The notes below the pieces were generated by a model, which searched no databases, was not told the origin of the DNA, and was given only the letters and a program-made list of their open reading frames with translations. From positions 10,348,740-10,412,739 of the forward strand of contig JAJEKV010000008.1 of assembly GCA_021234155.1 (NCBI GenBank): a DNA stretch of 64,000 nucleotides, in the 5' to 3' direction. Positions within the stretch are counted from its first letter, which is position 1. Every line of letters begins with the position of its first letter. The position numbers were made by a program, and so were the translations under genes. Origin of the DNA: Isoetes taiwanensis (lineage: Eukaryota > Streptophyta > Lycopodiopsida > Isoetales > Isoetaceae). Of this stretch, positions 1 to 11,480 are shown piece by piece.

Positions 1-620
1 GACACCAACCGAGTTGTACAGCTTTTGTACATATATTGTAACAATTTTGTATCTAATGAATATAATATTTACCAAGACTTGCAGAGTTTCTACTTGCAAA
101 AATTGTTGTCCCAGCTTTTATATTTGAATGTAATGGTTTCTCCTATGCTTGTCTCTCAGATCCAAAGATGAAGTCCAAATCCTAATTGGTTAAACAAACA
201 AACCTCAGATATGAAGCCAATCTTTGAACATATGCATGTAAAAAGGTTTAAGAGTATTTACTTTGTGCATTGTCTTGAGCAAATTCCCCAATTGAACACT
301 TGCGTAAAGTTTCCACCATTTGTTTCCAAGGACCAAACCAAGGGACGACAGTTAAGCATAAACTCGAAAACAATTAGCACGCCGCCAGACAAAGCGTAAA
401 ACGCACAAAGCACCGCCAGAAAAGACATTGATCAAGTCGGCCAAAAGACTACAAATATCGTGCAACAAAGAATTTGTTAGCTTCCATTGATAGGTTTGTT
501 AGAAACAATAGGTTTGTTAGAAACAATGTAGCAGCCACTTTACATGTGAATGAGCCACTTTACATGTGAATGATGTGCTTCGCCGCCTCGGGCGTAGAAA
601 AAAAAAAAAATCGGCCGGTG

Positions 621-3600
621 TTAGCACTCTACGTGAAGGGATGCCATCACTTTTTGGCATGTCTCTTCACTCATCTTAAACTTGTTGTTGCCAAGACTCT
701 CCATATCAAATTTCACTTGTCTAATAAGGTGATCAGACACACTAGCAACCGGCTTGTCCACTAATAACTCAAAGTGGAGTGCATCTCGCTCGCTTGTAGT
801 AGTGGCCTTAAACTATGACTTCTCCCACACCAAATGCAGAACCCCATGAGTCTTCATATGCATCTAACAATGTATTTTTAGTCTCAGACACCTAAGAACA
901 TAAAAGTCAACTCCTTCTTCATCCTCTCGATCTGCATTTACAAGCAAAGTTATCTCCAACTTCTAGAACGTAACGAGGTATTCATTAGCCTCATCATCAT
1001 CCTCTTCTTCATCCTCATCCTCATCTTCATCTTGAACCGCTTTTGTTGCTGATTGTTTTTTCAGAGATTTCTTCAACTTCAGTTCTCATTGTGGACCAAG
1101 CTCCCAATCGAAGCTTTGTTCATGCAATCATCCCATTTTCCATGAAAGCAAAAGGGACGTAAACAAGAGAGGCACCTGTGGGCAACTTTTGCAGGATTTG
1201 TTTTGTCACATGGTCCGATGGAATGAAGTTTAGAGCTCCCACAAAGTGACCTCCATTCCCTCTTTTCAGATTTGTCTACATTTTGGGTTCAATATGCCAA
1301 AACCCGCAATATAGAAGAAAAATGTCACCTCAAATGAAGAAGAATGCAATGGTACCGATTGAATTTACCTTCTTATATTTGGGTCTGGTGGGTTGTTCAT
1401 CATATACCAATTCATGAAATCCTAACGCCTTTGGCACGCCTCCAATTTCCGTGAATCATACTTCAATTGTTCTCTTGCCAAAATCCTTTTTTAGGATTGC
1501 ACCTTGTCCATCATGTTCTCCTTTCCCATGAGAGTCGGCAAAAAATTCCATTCATACTCAATTCCTTCACTATTGACATAGTTCCTTCCTAAATACCAAA
1601 AAGGTCTTGCTCCTTTGAACTGTGATGTGCAACCATCACTCCAAAAAATATGTTTGTTGTACAAAAATATTTTGTACTCACGAGCTACCTGCATGAACTT
1701 TCAAGCAATGGTGTACAAACTCACCGCTATGATCTCTATCATCCTGAAATATAAAATGTACTTCCTTTATGATTCTCCTCTCATTATCTTGCGATGATCT
1801 GCTGAGTTGTCTTCCTCTTTCTTTTTTTGCTTTTCCTTCTCTAGTTCCCTTTTTCTCTGCTTCCTTAGCTTCCATATCTTCTATCTCATCCCGGGTTGCA
1901 TGTCTATATGTGATATGAACCAAAATTGATGCTCGATTCAGGTGCCGCTGGCAAGATTGTGCCTCTTTTTCAATTTTAAAACCGTAATTTTCAGCAAAAT
2001 CAATAACCGGAGACAACCGCACCTTGGAAAAGTATCCAAGCACTTCCCGAATTGCTTTGCCCGCCAAGCAGTGCAACATAATTGTGTGGGATGAATTGTA
2101 CCGGTGTCTTGAAGCATGTTTGCTTTGGAATTGGGGCGTGCTCTCTTTTCTTGTATGCAAGTCTAGTTACCTTCTTTGGTTTCTTTTTTCTTGCCATTTT
2201 TTCTTGGTGGTCTCCTTCATGTAACCAACCTCTTCTTTGTTTTTGAAAACAAAGATCACTGTAAGTTTGCAAAGACAAGCACAACAATCACAAGCACAAA
2301 AAAATCATTTAAGCACAAATGCCAAATACACTACCTTTTCAAACTGTTTCCACTCCACTTTGTAATCGGACTCCTCCTTCTCCTTTGGACATATTGGCAA
2401 CCCGCTTGTAAGACCACACGTAAATTTGTTTGTAAGATGTTGCATCAATCATCTTAACAACTCAAAATAGAATGTTCAAACATCTTAACATTAAAAAAGA
2501 GTACCTTTTCAATCCACAATCCTTGCATGCCACCGCAGACAATTATGTTTGTGCCACTCTTCATCTTCATCCTTAGGGGCAGATCATTTGCCTCCAAAAA
2601 TCACTAGTGGATTTATAAACATGGTTCTTGGCTGCACAAAAGTTACCATCACCACAAACAAAGACAAGTACGCTTGCAATCTTTATGCACGCCATTTGGA
2701 TGTTCTCGATTTTGTTGAGTGCTTGCATCACATATTCAAAGTGCATGTGATATTGGCAAAAGAAGAAGTTTCTCTTTCATTTAAGCCTCACAAATGATGG
2801 CTTCAACAATTCAAATGTCTTATTTGGGTAATCTTAATGTCATTGAATTCCTTCTTGAAGTTCATGTAAAATTGCAACCGCAAACAAAGAAGATCTATAT
2901 AGAAACAGATATATGCAAATGTAAGAAACATACTAAGTGGAAATCACCGAGATATTTCAAGCAGCTTGTATTGATGATCAATTTTATCGCCATCTGCTGT
3001 AACAAACTTTCACACATGCTTCTGTATGGTGAAACTCGTGTGTTTTCTCGGTCGAGAACTTGTAAACACAATTTCTAACCTCGTCACTCAATGCATCACA
3101 CCTCTTTTTCCTTGAAAACATTGACCACGGACCACATTCTTGGTGCGCCATTATTCTTCTTCGGGTTGCAAAAGAACAAATGCATTTTCTAGATATATGA
3201 AGGAGACGTCGGCGACGGCCAGATTGGTTGATGGATTTTGCCGATGAAGATACCATTTGCAAAGTAGACTTTCTTGCTTGCAATACATCCCGTCTTCCTT
3301 AATTTCTTTTGTTCATTGAATGTCTCCCGAACATTTTTAATCACATTCTTCATGATCTTGCTTTGTTCATAATCAACAAAATCCACTTCCAGGGGCAATT
3401 TCGCCTTCACTCTCTCTTCACAAATGCGTGCACCACCATTGCTTTATCCCCTTCTTTCAAAGGCTTTGTGATTTCGTTGAAATAATCGGCCCATTTTTGG
3501 ACAATTCTTGAAGCCTTCTCGCGACTCGAGGGCCTCGTTCAATTTCGTGGTGCAAGTTTTCTTTCTCTCTCTCCCTTTCTCTTTTCATTTGCCTTGATTG

Positions 3601-3677
3601 CCTTCTTCTCTCGGCTTGAATTTCGGGAAAACTTTGAGTCTCTTTTCCTCATCCAAATCAGGAACCGATTGATCCAT
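621..3677 (-). pseudogene. Decayed transposase-like coding sequence (SDGC family)
   Basis: Minus-strand reading frames of one long protein can be followed from an ATG at 3677 to a TAA at 621, with repeated frameshifts and stops. Landmarks in order are a K/R-rich N-terminus (3677-3590), VDFVDYEQSKIMKNVIKN (about 3385), a Cys/His-containing stretch (3280-2990), HFIFQDDRDHSGEFVHHC (about 1740), then after a frame change near 1690 IFWSDGCTSQFKGARPFWYL (about 1640), a run of Asp/Glu codons (1035-985), and a C-terminal frame reading ELLVDKPVASVSDH. The SDGCxxQFK block with an upstream DDRxH block is recalled from a family of long uncharacterised proteins in animal and plant genomes that behave like transposases. 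That assignment is from memory and not tested. Several in-frame stops, such as a TAG after HLVWEKS near 805, make it a dead copy. No terminal repeats were found. Confidence 0.55.
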
Positions 3678-4198
3678 TGAGGATCGTGGATGTACGAGAA
3701 TTTTGCAAGATTTGAGAAACCGCGGATCTACAAAGAACGGTTCGTTTCGAGGTACAAATTTGAATGATCATTCCCGCCACAAAAAGAATTCAAGAAACAG
3801 ACCCCGCCATCTCAAAAACGGAGCGCCCGGATCATTTCGGAACCGAATTTGATTTTCGGAGCAGCCATGTCATCGATCCGGAAGCAATTTGCTAAAAACG
3901 GATCATCGTGTTCCCGCTCTCCAAGCACCCCCAAGCACAGCAGATCAAGCACGAAAAGCAGAGCGTCCGGACGGGTGCTTTTGTACCCCAATATCTAACT
4001 TAGACCCACTAGCATTTGCTTAAGGTCATTCCCTGAAGCCCTTTTTGAACTATAACCAATCCAGACTGCACCATCGAAGTTGTTATAGGCTGTTGTAGGC
4101 TAAAAATTTCTCTGAGGGGAAGAAATAAAATGCATCACGCCATTTGTCAGACATAATGCTAATCAGATACTATTCACAAAACAAGTGAGATTAGATAT

Positions 4199-5281
4199 TC
4201 AATTGCAAAGACCTTCCACATAGTATTTAGTCACCTTGATTAGAGATTTTTGCTGGAAAGGGTAGCATGGAACTATTTTTAACAAGCTCTCCAGGTCTCT
4301 GTAAACCAAACTTGCATTAGTGAGAAACAAATGATAGCAACTACAACAGCACCTTGCTTACTTTCCTGTGGTATCATCTGCAGATGCATAAGATCGGGCA
4401 CTCTTAGATGATGTTTGGCTTCTAGTCCTGCAGAAGTTATCATAAGATTGTTCATGTATTACACTTTAACATCTTCAAGTAAAATAATATATATTCATCT
4501 CTTGGTTGAAGTTTTATTTTGCATAGACTCCTTCCTTTTTCTTGTCTGTTTCGCTAGTTTAACAACCTTGGTTTCCTCAACTTTAGTTTCCTAAACCTTG
4601 GTTTCCTCTATCCCACAATCCCAAGGGGACCAGGAGTCGCAGTGTCGAGCTAGCAGCCAGGAGCAGGCTGTCTCAGTATCTTCTGTTACCAAAAGCCTGA
4701 ACTTGCATATTATACGGGTTGTAGAGGCAGAAGATGATGCACATTCTGATCTGGATGCGGCTTTGCATTTTTCCACTGATGGCATGCATGTGAAGGTTGG
4801 TGGAGTTGTCTCCGCTACTAGGATGGGAGCGGCAAGACCTAATCGTCCTCGCCATCTCTTGGTTCAGTTTCATGACACTCTTAGCTGCTTACATATTCTT
4901 CACCATGGAAACCATCTCAAAGGGACTAGTTTCTCAGTACAGGAGGACCTCTCCCCTCTTCAATTGTGTAACCGTAAGGAGGAGCTCTGCAAGTTGAGGG
5001 CAACTTGCCTGCAAAAGAAATGGGCATTGTGCAGGGGAGGCACAACAATTATTCTAGATCAATGGCCTTCCAATCCTTGGATTGGCTATGTCTTGATAAT
5101 TTTAGAAGCACAAAATTACCACTAGCATTAGCATTATCTTCTTGGTAGTCTTTTAATATTTGGTTATTGTGTTTGGTGATGGGGCCTAGTCCCCAGGTTT
5201 TAGATGGGTTGTTGCCCTTGTATATGCCGTCCCATAACCCGTTGGGTTCCCGTAGACGTAAAAATTCATCTTATCTTATCT

Positions 5282-5312
<31 letters not shown>

Positions 5313-5523
5313 TGTCATCAACCTTAGCCAACCTTGGTTTCCTCAATCTTGGTCTCCTCAACCTTTGTTTCATCAACCCTGGTTTCCTCCACCATCACAT
5401 CATCCTTTTGGATCTCTTGTACCTCCACCACCTCTTCCTCTCCTTTAATATGACCACTATCCTCTATCTTTTCAATGGTTGCCTGAACAAATGCTGCAGA
5501 AGAATCACCAAGTTCCAACACTT
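4199..5523 (-). CDS. 3' exons of an unrecognised multi-exon gene, interrupted by a LINE piece
   Basis: Read on the minus strand. One exon opens at a tttactcag acceptor (5523) and runs to about 5330, encoding VLELGDSSAAFVQATIEKIE followed by an acidic stretch and VEETRVDETKVEETK repeats. The same ETKVEETK repeat resumes at 4608-4500, continuing into KVVKLAKQTRKRKESMQ. A 66-bp exon (4427-4362) lies between ctgcag and gtaagc and encodes TRSQTSSKSARSYASADDTT. The last exon (4298-4199) starts after tttacag and encodes DLESLLKIVPCYPFQQKSLI then VTKYYVEGLCN and a stop. The 4427-4362 and 4298-4199 exons join in phase. The block between the two halves of the ETK repeat is a plus-strand LINE-like insertion. 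I do not recognise the protein. Low-complexity charged repeats next to a conserved-looking C-terminus suggest a nuclear protein, which is inference. Confidence 0.4.
4609..5310 (+). mobile_element. LINE ORF1-like fragment with pentanucleotide tail
   Basis: The frame 4598-5125 encodes TRMGAARPNRPRHLLVQFHD, then HGNHLKGTSFSVQEDLSPLQ and RKEELCKLRATCLQKKWALC. This is the pattern of the RNA-binding ORF1 protein of L1-type LINEs: RPRPxxVxF, KGTxxxxxEDLS, then R..L...RA. No endonuclease or reverse transcriptase follows, so the copy is incomplete. After the stop there is a T-rich 3' UTR-like stretch (5130-5265) ending in a TTATC repeat, which could be a simple-repeat tail. Both sides carry the 15-mer AACCTTGGTTTCCTC (4594-4608 and 5330-5344). 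It may be a target-site duplication, but the host sequence is itself repetitive there and 19 bases lie between the tail and the right copy. Confidence 0.55.
5268..5310. repeat. (TTATC)8 microsatellite
   Basis: ATC followed by eight uninterrupted TTATC units. It sits at the 3' end of the LINE ORF1-like fragment and may be its simple-repeat tail. Confidence 0.9.
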
Positions 5524-5589
5524 CTGAGTAAATTAGTCACCAAAGTTAATCAATGTATTGTCAATACCTAATTTTAAGTTAAGTTAATG

Positions 5590-6104
5590 CTATACCTGTT
5601 GAATCATCACATTAGTTCTCACAACCATTTGCTTATTGAGAACCAATTTTCCTGCCTGCACTCCATGTATTATTACCATAAAGAAGGTGCGAAGCTTGTG
5701 CTGGAGTCTTGTTGGATATTATTCATGTGCCGCTTAATGAATTGCTTCTGCTCACCCCTTCATGGGCAAAAATTAACTGGCTTGTTGCATCCTGCTATTC
5801 TATGCCCCTCTCTGCCACCCATTCATTCCAAGATCTCCCTACTGTCCTGGCCTCTTTGCTTCGATCATCAATCCTTCCTTGTTCTGCTACTACTTCTTCT
5901 TCTGCGGCTGCCTCAAGCCCCAGTGCTCCTGCTTCTTCTATCCGTCGTGGAATTTGGCTATGATGTTCGACTCTGTGACTGAACTTGGTTTTGAGAATTT
6001 ATGTGACGTGTATATTTGACAGTTTCTATTTTTTAGGCTTTGAGCCTTCATCTTGTATGTTTTAAGTTATAATTAATATAATCCTTCCTTTTCCTTAAAA
6101 AAAA
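5590..6104 (+). mobile_element. LINE-like fragment with short poly(A) tail
   Basis: The plus-strand frame 5709-5963 encodes VPLNELLLLTPSWAKINWLV and then a Ser/Ala-rich stretch. The 5990-6096 stretch resembles the T-rich 3' end of a plant LINE (CTTGTATGTTTTAAG) and ends in eight A (6097-6104). No reverse transcriptase motif is present. It is probably a truncated non-LTR copy; the 5' boundary is uncertain. Confidence 0.35.
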
Positions 6105-6109
6105 GGGTC

Positions 6110-6965
6110 TGAACTAGCATACGCTAGACCAGCATCTACCTCGGTCAATCCCTTGGCAGTATTATCATCCTATGTCTAAACTGGCAAGCCAGTCTAGATT
6201 AGTACCCCTTTTCCCAAAGTCTAAGTAATTTAACATGAATTCTATTGTCTACTCACCAAAGTCATAAGACGTTATGGCATTTACCATCATCCATCAAGGA
6301 CACACAATACATGTGTGTATCACATTACCACTGTGCAAATCCGTATATTCAAGGTCTGTACGTATCTGCCTAATATGCATGATTTTAACAGCACCACAAA
6401 AGCTTAGCTTTTAAACATGCGAACATAGATGCAACCTTGGTTCAAAAGAACTAGCTTTTAAAGAAGTTTCAGATTATAAACTTGAACATCAGTTATACCA
6501 AATAGACTTTGTATTAGTAAAGTCATAACTATTACAACACCAAATACGTCAGAGTGCATAAAAACTATAATATCATACTAGCAGCAGTAGCATACATATC
6601 TTCTATATTCAAAAGACATCATATAGTAGAATATAAGATCCCACTTGGTATAGAAGCCAAGGAACCGACCCCATAAGTATATCTTTATCATTCAATATAT
6701 TCATGTTAAATTCCAAATGCCATACAACAAGTAAACATAATGTAAATGTATCACCAAGAGTTGTAGCCATGACCATCCAACCACCTTTCTTCAGCCATAC
6801 TTAAGTCGAAACAAGAAAAGCACAATAAAAGGAGAAGTTTGGTACCTGAAGCCATTCAATACACGGTTAGCTTCATGAAGGTAACCATGCAAGGGCCAAA
6901 AGGTACAATAAGCTTCTTGGTTTATCACCTTTCACTTATTGTACCTTCCTTGCCCAATCATAAAT
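6110..6965. repeat. Sequence homologous to 38517-40320
   Basis: Two stretches have recognisable diverged counterparts elsewhere in the window: about 6115-6175 against 38520-38585 (shared GGTCAATCC/AGTCAATCC and GTATTATCA), and about 6795-6965 against 40130-40320 (shared AGGGCCAAAAGGTACAAT). On the minus strand both copies of the second block can encode DKPRSL. In both places the homology begins just after a LINE poly(A) tail. It may be an old segmental duplication or a dispersed repeat. Confidence 0.5.
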
Positions 6966-7317
6966 AAGATCTAAAAGAAAGATTATTGGTCATAATGTTA
7001 ACTGTCTCTATGTCACCAGCCAACTGTATCTAAAATGAAAGCTAAAATAGCAAACAATAAAGCACTTTTACCATGATGCTTATTGTAAATGTTCTACGAA
7101 AACATGGGTACGAAGGCAAATATGCTATTTACCAAGTTGAACCATGTTTACTTAAACAAGTTATTCTTGCAAAAGCATATGTAAGAAATCCAAACCTGGT
7201 GTTCTTCTATTTCAAGACCAGAATCCATATCAGACTTAAGGATTCATTTGTGGCAGGATCATTTTATCAAAAATCAGCGCATACAATAAGTTGGACTGCC
7301 ACTAAAGCCAGACGAAC

Positions 7318-7512
7318 CTAATCCTTGCAAAGCTCCACCAGCATCGACCATCTCATCATACTTGAATCAAAAGCCACAGATATATAAGTATCTTTATGCA
7401 TGTATGCAAGAGAATGCTTTCCTTTTATACTAACATCGGAAAAGCTAAAGCATCTCATTGGAAATGCTACAGCTTCTGTCATTTTCGGATCAAACTCAGT
7501 GATAAACCACAT
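7318..7512 (-). CDS. Candidate internal exon, unrecognised protein
   Basis: The minus-strand open frame encodes FDPKMTEAVAFPMRCFSFSD and MHKDTYISVAFDSSMMRWSM, ending at a stop. It is preceded by a pyrimidine-rich stretch and TTTATCACTGAG, a plausible acceptor. Composition looks protein-like, but no family is recognised. It lies on the strand of the 4199-5523 exons and of the candidate exons at 7913 and 8434, so it may be part of the same gene. Confidence 0.25.
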   Translation of the reverse strand: MWFITEFDPKMTEAVAFPMRCFSFSDVSIKGKHSLAYMHKDTYISVAFDSSMMRWSMLVELCKD

Positions 7513-7912
7513 AAAAACTGTTTATGCAGCCTTTGCTTCTGAAAAACCTTAATGATCTGAACTGTAAAAGCTCGCAATGTAGATTTGTGCTTCATAGAAA
7601 AACCAATAGACAAATTGATAACCCCTATCAGAAGCGTCACATGCATGTTGAAAGCATTGGAGCAGGACCAAGCTTTAACCAAAGGACTCCGCCGAATCGG
7701 CCAGGAAAATGAGGGATGGAAAATCCGAAATCCAACCCTAAAATTTACCCAATGGAAGCAATGCCCTAAAATTTAACTTAAAATGCGAACTCCTCAATTT
7801 TGCCTAGGAGCCCCTAATAATGCACAATCAATTTATTAAGGATATGTACTAAATCTTTGCTCCAGAGCCAAGTTCCCGTAGTACTTCCTATTCCCAAGGG
7901 AACAATACATAC

Positions 7913-7960
7913 CTTGCTTTTAAAGGAACCATACGCCTCGTACCAATATTAAATGTTCTG
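7913..7960 (-). CDS. Candidate 48-bp micro-exon
   Basis: On the minus strand the segment lies between TTGATAG (acceptor) and GTATGT (donor) and encodes RTFNIGTRRMVPLKA. It sits 24 bases from the TRIM insertion at 7985. Evidence is limited to splice-like borders and one open phase. Confidence 0.25.
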
Positions 7961-7984
7961 CTATCAAGAAAGATCCTGGATTAT

Positions 7985-8433
7985 TGTAACGGACCCATGG
8001 GAGACTGCTCGAGTAGATCTGGATGTCGCGTTCCCGAGACACCAGCATAAATGGGTAGAAACGACTACTCATAAATGTCTAGACGGTTTTGCCCAGTTGG
8101 CTAAGGGTATGTCGTTTCGGAACGTTACATTTAGTATCAGAGTAGGGCTCGAGTTCGAGTGTTCATGGGGGCAAGTATGACCCGTAATACCGTTGGACAG
8201 TAGGTCATGACTTGGTCTTGGACACCATGGGATGGTGTGATCTATGGTTTGTGATGCTCGAGGACGAGCACAGTTCTAGTGGGAGAGATTGTAACGGACC
8301 CATGGAGACCGCTTGAGTAGATCTGGGTGTCGCGTTCTCGAGACACCAGCATAAATGGGTAGAAGCGACTACTCATAAACGTCTAGATGGTTTTGCCCAG
8401 TTGGCTAAGGGCATGTCGGTTAGGAACGTTACA
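7985..8433 (+). mobile_element. Complete TRIM element, copy 1 (449 bp)
   Basis: Two direct LTRs, 7985-8129 (145 bp) and 8290-8433 (144 bp), about 92% identical by eye, each start TGTAACG and end CGTTACA. Immediately after the 5' LTR, TTTAGTATCAGAGTAGGG resembles the plant initiator-Met-tRNA primer-binding site (TGGTATCAGAGC). Immediately before the 3' LTR is a purine-rich tract AGTTCTAGTGGGAGAGAT (8272-8289). The internal region is about 160 bp and codes for nothing. Flanking pentamers are ATTAT (7980-7984) and ACTAT (8434-8438), a 5-bp target duplication with one change. These are the defining features of a terminal-repeat retrotransposon in miniature, which must use another element's enzymes. 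It lies next to candidate exons of a minus-strand gene. Confidence 0.9.
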
Positions 8434-8552
8434 ACTATTAGCGAGCAGAGAAATATTATGCACTTTTCATCACCAGCTTTGATCTTGTGATATCCTTGTA
8501 GCAATGAGTGCAACACAAAATTAGGCGATAATTCATGAATTTGAAGCAATAT
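8434..8552 (-). CDS. Candidate exon beside the TRIM insertion
   Basis: On the minus strand a 27-T tract (8595-8569) and AATTAAG look like a polypyrimidine/acceptor region. They are followed by an open phase encoding ILLQIHELSPNFVLHSLLQG then YHKIKAGDEKCIIFLCSLI up to the TRIM. No donor before the TRIM is obvious. It is not recognised and may belong to the same gene as 7913-7960. Confidence 0.25.
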
Positions 8553-8563
8553 CGCTTAATTTA

Positions 8564-8568
<5 letters not shown>

Positions 8569-8595
<27 letters not shown>
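8569..8595. repeat. A27 homopolymer
   Basis: Uninterrupted run of 27 A on the plus strand. It reads as a polypyrimidine tract for the minus-strand exon candidate beside it. Confidence 0.95.
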
Positions 8596-8599
8596 GCAC

Positions 8600-9300
8600 A
8601 GTTGAGACTTGAAAGACCTGGAAGAACATGCTAGTCTATTCTAATTGTATAAATATAAGCTAAATTCCAAATATATAAGCTACAGTTGAAGAAAATTGAT
8701 TGATCAAATATGCAAGTATTGTACATGAACAACAGGATTTGAACCTCTCGTATATCGGAGCCATGATAAAGATATTTTTTGTTAAACCCATAGAGGGACA
8801 AATTGTTTGTATTCAGTCTTAGCAAGATCAAAAAGTTTTTCCTCACATGCTGGATCAAGAAAGGAAAAAAGCAATGCTGCTAACATGGTCTCAGATTCTG
8901 TAAATATTACACAAATCTTGTGTAAAACAACTGGTGACAGAGATAATGAGGTTCCATTAATTATTAAAAAAGATAATTGCAATATGAAGAACACTGGAAG
9001 TACAGTGCATTATACAAGCCATGTTATTTGGATACATAAAGTATCATGACGGATTCAACAAACTGATACTGCCAAGTCTTTTTCTTCTTGATCAATCCAA
9101 AGACTACATCCACATTTGAAAGGAAGGGGGGGGATAAATCTCCGGCAAGGATGGTAGGCTAGGGCCACATCACATTCCACAGCAATAAGGAAATGAAGGG
9201 TTTTGAACCCTAAATAAGCTTGCATCGCCATTGCTATCGCCATAAAAAATGAGTGCAGAGATTTCAACTCAGATGCCAAAGATGAGGAAGGATAATTTCA
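8600..9300. other. Non-coding, nothing recognised
   Basis: AT-rich sequence with only short open frames and no recognisable domain, RNA gene or repeat. Confidence 0.5.
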
Positions 9301-9308
9301 TTCGGTTT

Positions 9309-9333
9309 GGGGGGGGAGGGGGGGGGGAGGGGG
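9309..9333 (+). repeat. G-tract, quadruplex candidate
   Basis: Three runs of 8, 10 and 5 G are separated by single A residues. Such G density can form a G-quadruplex on the plus strand, and it is also a likely site of assembly or length error. Confidence 0.7.
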
Positions 9334-9811
9334 ATTTGGCTATATGGTTATGGTGATTCATTTGTAAATAAAACCCTGAAGGGAATTCCGATGCAATAGA
9401 GCAACGCCAACCTTGATGAAAAAACCTAGCTGGAGGAAGGTCTGAAGCCATTGTAAAAAAATCTGTTGAAGGAAGATTTGTAAAAAAATCTGTTGGAGGA
9501 AGATTTGCTGAATTTCCTAGAGGAGCACCAAACTTCAGATTCAGATTTCTTTCATTGTGGAAAAGCACTCTTTGATTATTTTTATAAACTGTGAACACAA
9601 AACCAAGAAGAAAAGGGCAGAAAACCTGGAACCCAAGAAGGAGGCTTGGCAGCCAAACTGGGAGAGAGGAAAACCGGATGGGTGACTTGAGCAACTAGGT
9701 CTGGCAAGTCGGACCCTTCTTCACTTGCGCCCTGCCGTCTGCAACAGCACCGGAGTGGAGTTAGAGGATAAGGGCTTCGGCCATGGCTAGCAGATAGAGG
9801 CATAAGAAAAC

Positions 9812-9887
9812 AACGATGTAGATAGCAATTCCAACGTGTTGCTCTAAAGTTAGAACGATATAGATAGTAATCCCAACGCGTTGCTCT
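9812..9887. repeat. 34-bp tandem duplication
   Basis: AACGATGTAGATAGCAATTC begins the first copy (9812-9845). A diverged second copy follows at 9854-9887, separated by eight bases. No coding role is seen. Confidence 0.7.
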
Positions 9888-10263
9888 CATGTTTTTTCTT
9901 GGAACAGAAATATTTCATCAAACAAAAAAGGAAACTGGCTTATATGTGTTGTGACAAGGAATTTAGTGATAGCTCTGCTAACGTCTCTCTGCACATTTGT
10001 GAGTCAAAGCCAAATACAATCTTTGCTAAAAGTACCTTTTTTGAGGAAGAGCTTTATTTTTTGCATATTTCATGAACTGGCTATGGCTTCAATCTTGCAG
10101 TTTCTTTATTTTTTAGATCGAGTTGGTAATCATGAGTATTATATGAATGAATCCTTATTTGCAATTTTATTGCACATTCACAATCGTGTGCAACAACATG
10201 CTAAAGTGTTTATGGTATTCATATCAATGCCTATAGAGTTTTTCCCTTTCTTTCCTCCCTCCC

Positions 10264-10300
10264 CTCTCTCCCCCCCAACTTTTTTTTGGGGGAGAGAGAG
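10264..10300. repeat. Purine/pyrimidine hairpin
   Basis: CTCTCTCCCCCCCAA is followed after a T-rich loop by TTGGGGGAGAGAG, giving a stem of about 13 bp with a strand-asymmetric composition. No gene context suggests a terminator. Confidence 0.6.
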
Positions 10301-10499
10301 AAATTTTTATATTATATGAATAAGAAGCATAATGTTTTAGAAACATATAACAGATCCTTATACTCGTTCCATCCTTATATTCGTTCCATCCTGACCCTTG
10401 ATTTAAGGAATATACCAAAGGATATACCATATCCTCTAACCCTAGCTGTAGAGCCAAAAAGAAGATGGGGTCAAACCCCATTTTCCACGTCAGGCTATG

Positions 10500-11480
10500 C
10501 TTTTAGGGCCAGGATCCCAAGTCAACAATGCAGTCAATTATATAATCAATAATACAAGATGTGCCTAGAGTGTTTTCATAACAGAAGCCCATCCTCCATA
10601 GCATACATTGGATTACAACATCAGAAAACATAATTGGATTACAAGAACTAGAGCCTGACATAACTCTGCCATTATAAAGCCTCATACAACTCTCCCATAA
10701 CATACCCTAATACTCCTTTGTCTTGCATAAAGATTAAGGCAGAGCAGCTATGCCAAGAACATACATTGAATTACAAAAAGAAGAACATAATTGAATAACA
10801 AGAACAACAATGTGGAACAAAGAGTCTGAAACAACTCTGGACTGTATTACAAGCTGCTATTGAAGTTAACAGAAACACGTCTCCCATCCAACAGAGCAGG
10901 TGTGCCAACAACATACACTTCAATTACAAATCAAATTAAAACAGAAGAATCCAGCAAAACACCACAACACGTTCATTTGCCCTGTCTACAAACAAGCATA
11001 GGAAAGTGCTTGCAAGAAGCTTGCTGGAACCACCTGCATGGAAGTCAAGAAGGAAAAATGAAATTCAAATAGAAGATCCATGAATCATGCCCACTGCAAT
11101 AACCTTGCACCATGCACGCATCTTCTCATATGAACCCACACATTCACCTGCTAGAATTGACCAACATAAAAAGGGGGGAATGCTTGTGAGCAGATTCCCT
11201 GGATGCAACAGGGAATTCGAATGGGAATGCCCTGCAACAAATCTGGAAGAGCAGTCGCTGGAGCAATGTCCTTATCCTCAAAAATTGGAGGCCTGGCTAT
11301 GGCGGCAGAGGGCTGGCCTATGAAATAATTCCAACCATAGCCATAGAACACAAGCGAACACACAAGGTTAGGCCTAGCCACAGCCATTGCCTTCACAAAC
11401 TTAAGAGCCATCGATGTTTCCTTTCATGAAAACCTCCGAGCACAACTTGCATGTGCTACAAGTAGCCGACGTCGCCTCCA
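10500..11480 (-). CDS. Possible 3' part of a minus-strand gene
   Basis: A minus-strand ATG at 11411 opens an 86-codon frame ending at 11151. It starts MALKFVKAMAVARPNLVCSL and continues FYGYGWNYFIGQPSAAIARP. The hydrophobic, lightly basic start resembles a small organellar membrane protein, but I cannot name it. The sequence down to 10500 has no coding signal and could be 3' UTR. Start and splicing are unsettled. Confidence 0.25.

Noticed and set aside
4594-5344. AACCTTGGTTTCCTC as a proven LINE target-site duplication
   Set aside because: The surrounding ETK-encoding sequence is a tandem repeat containing this 15-mer anyway, and the right copy is 19 bp beyond the tail.
9269-9694. 141-codon minus ORF with a proline run
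   Set aside because: The proline run is the translation of the G-tract, and the rest has no recognisable content or splice or promoter support.
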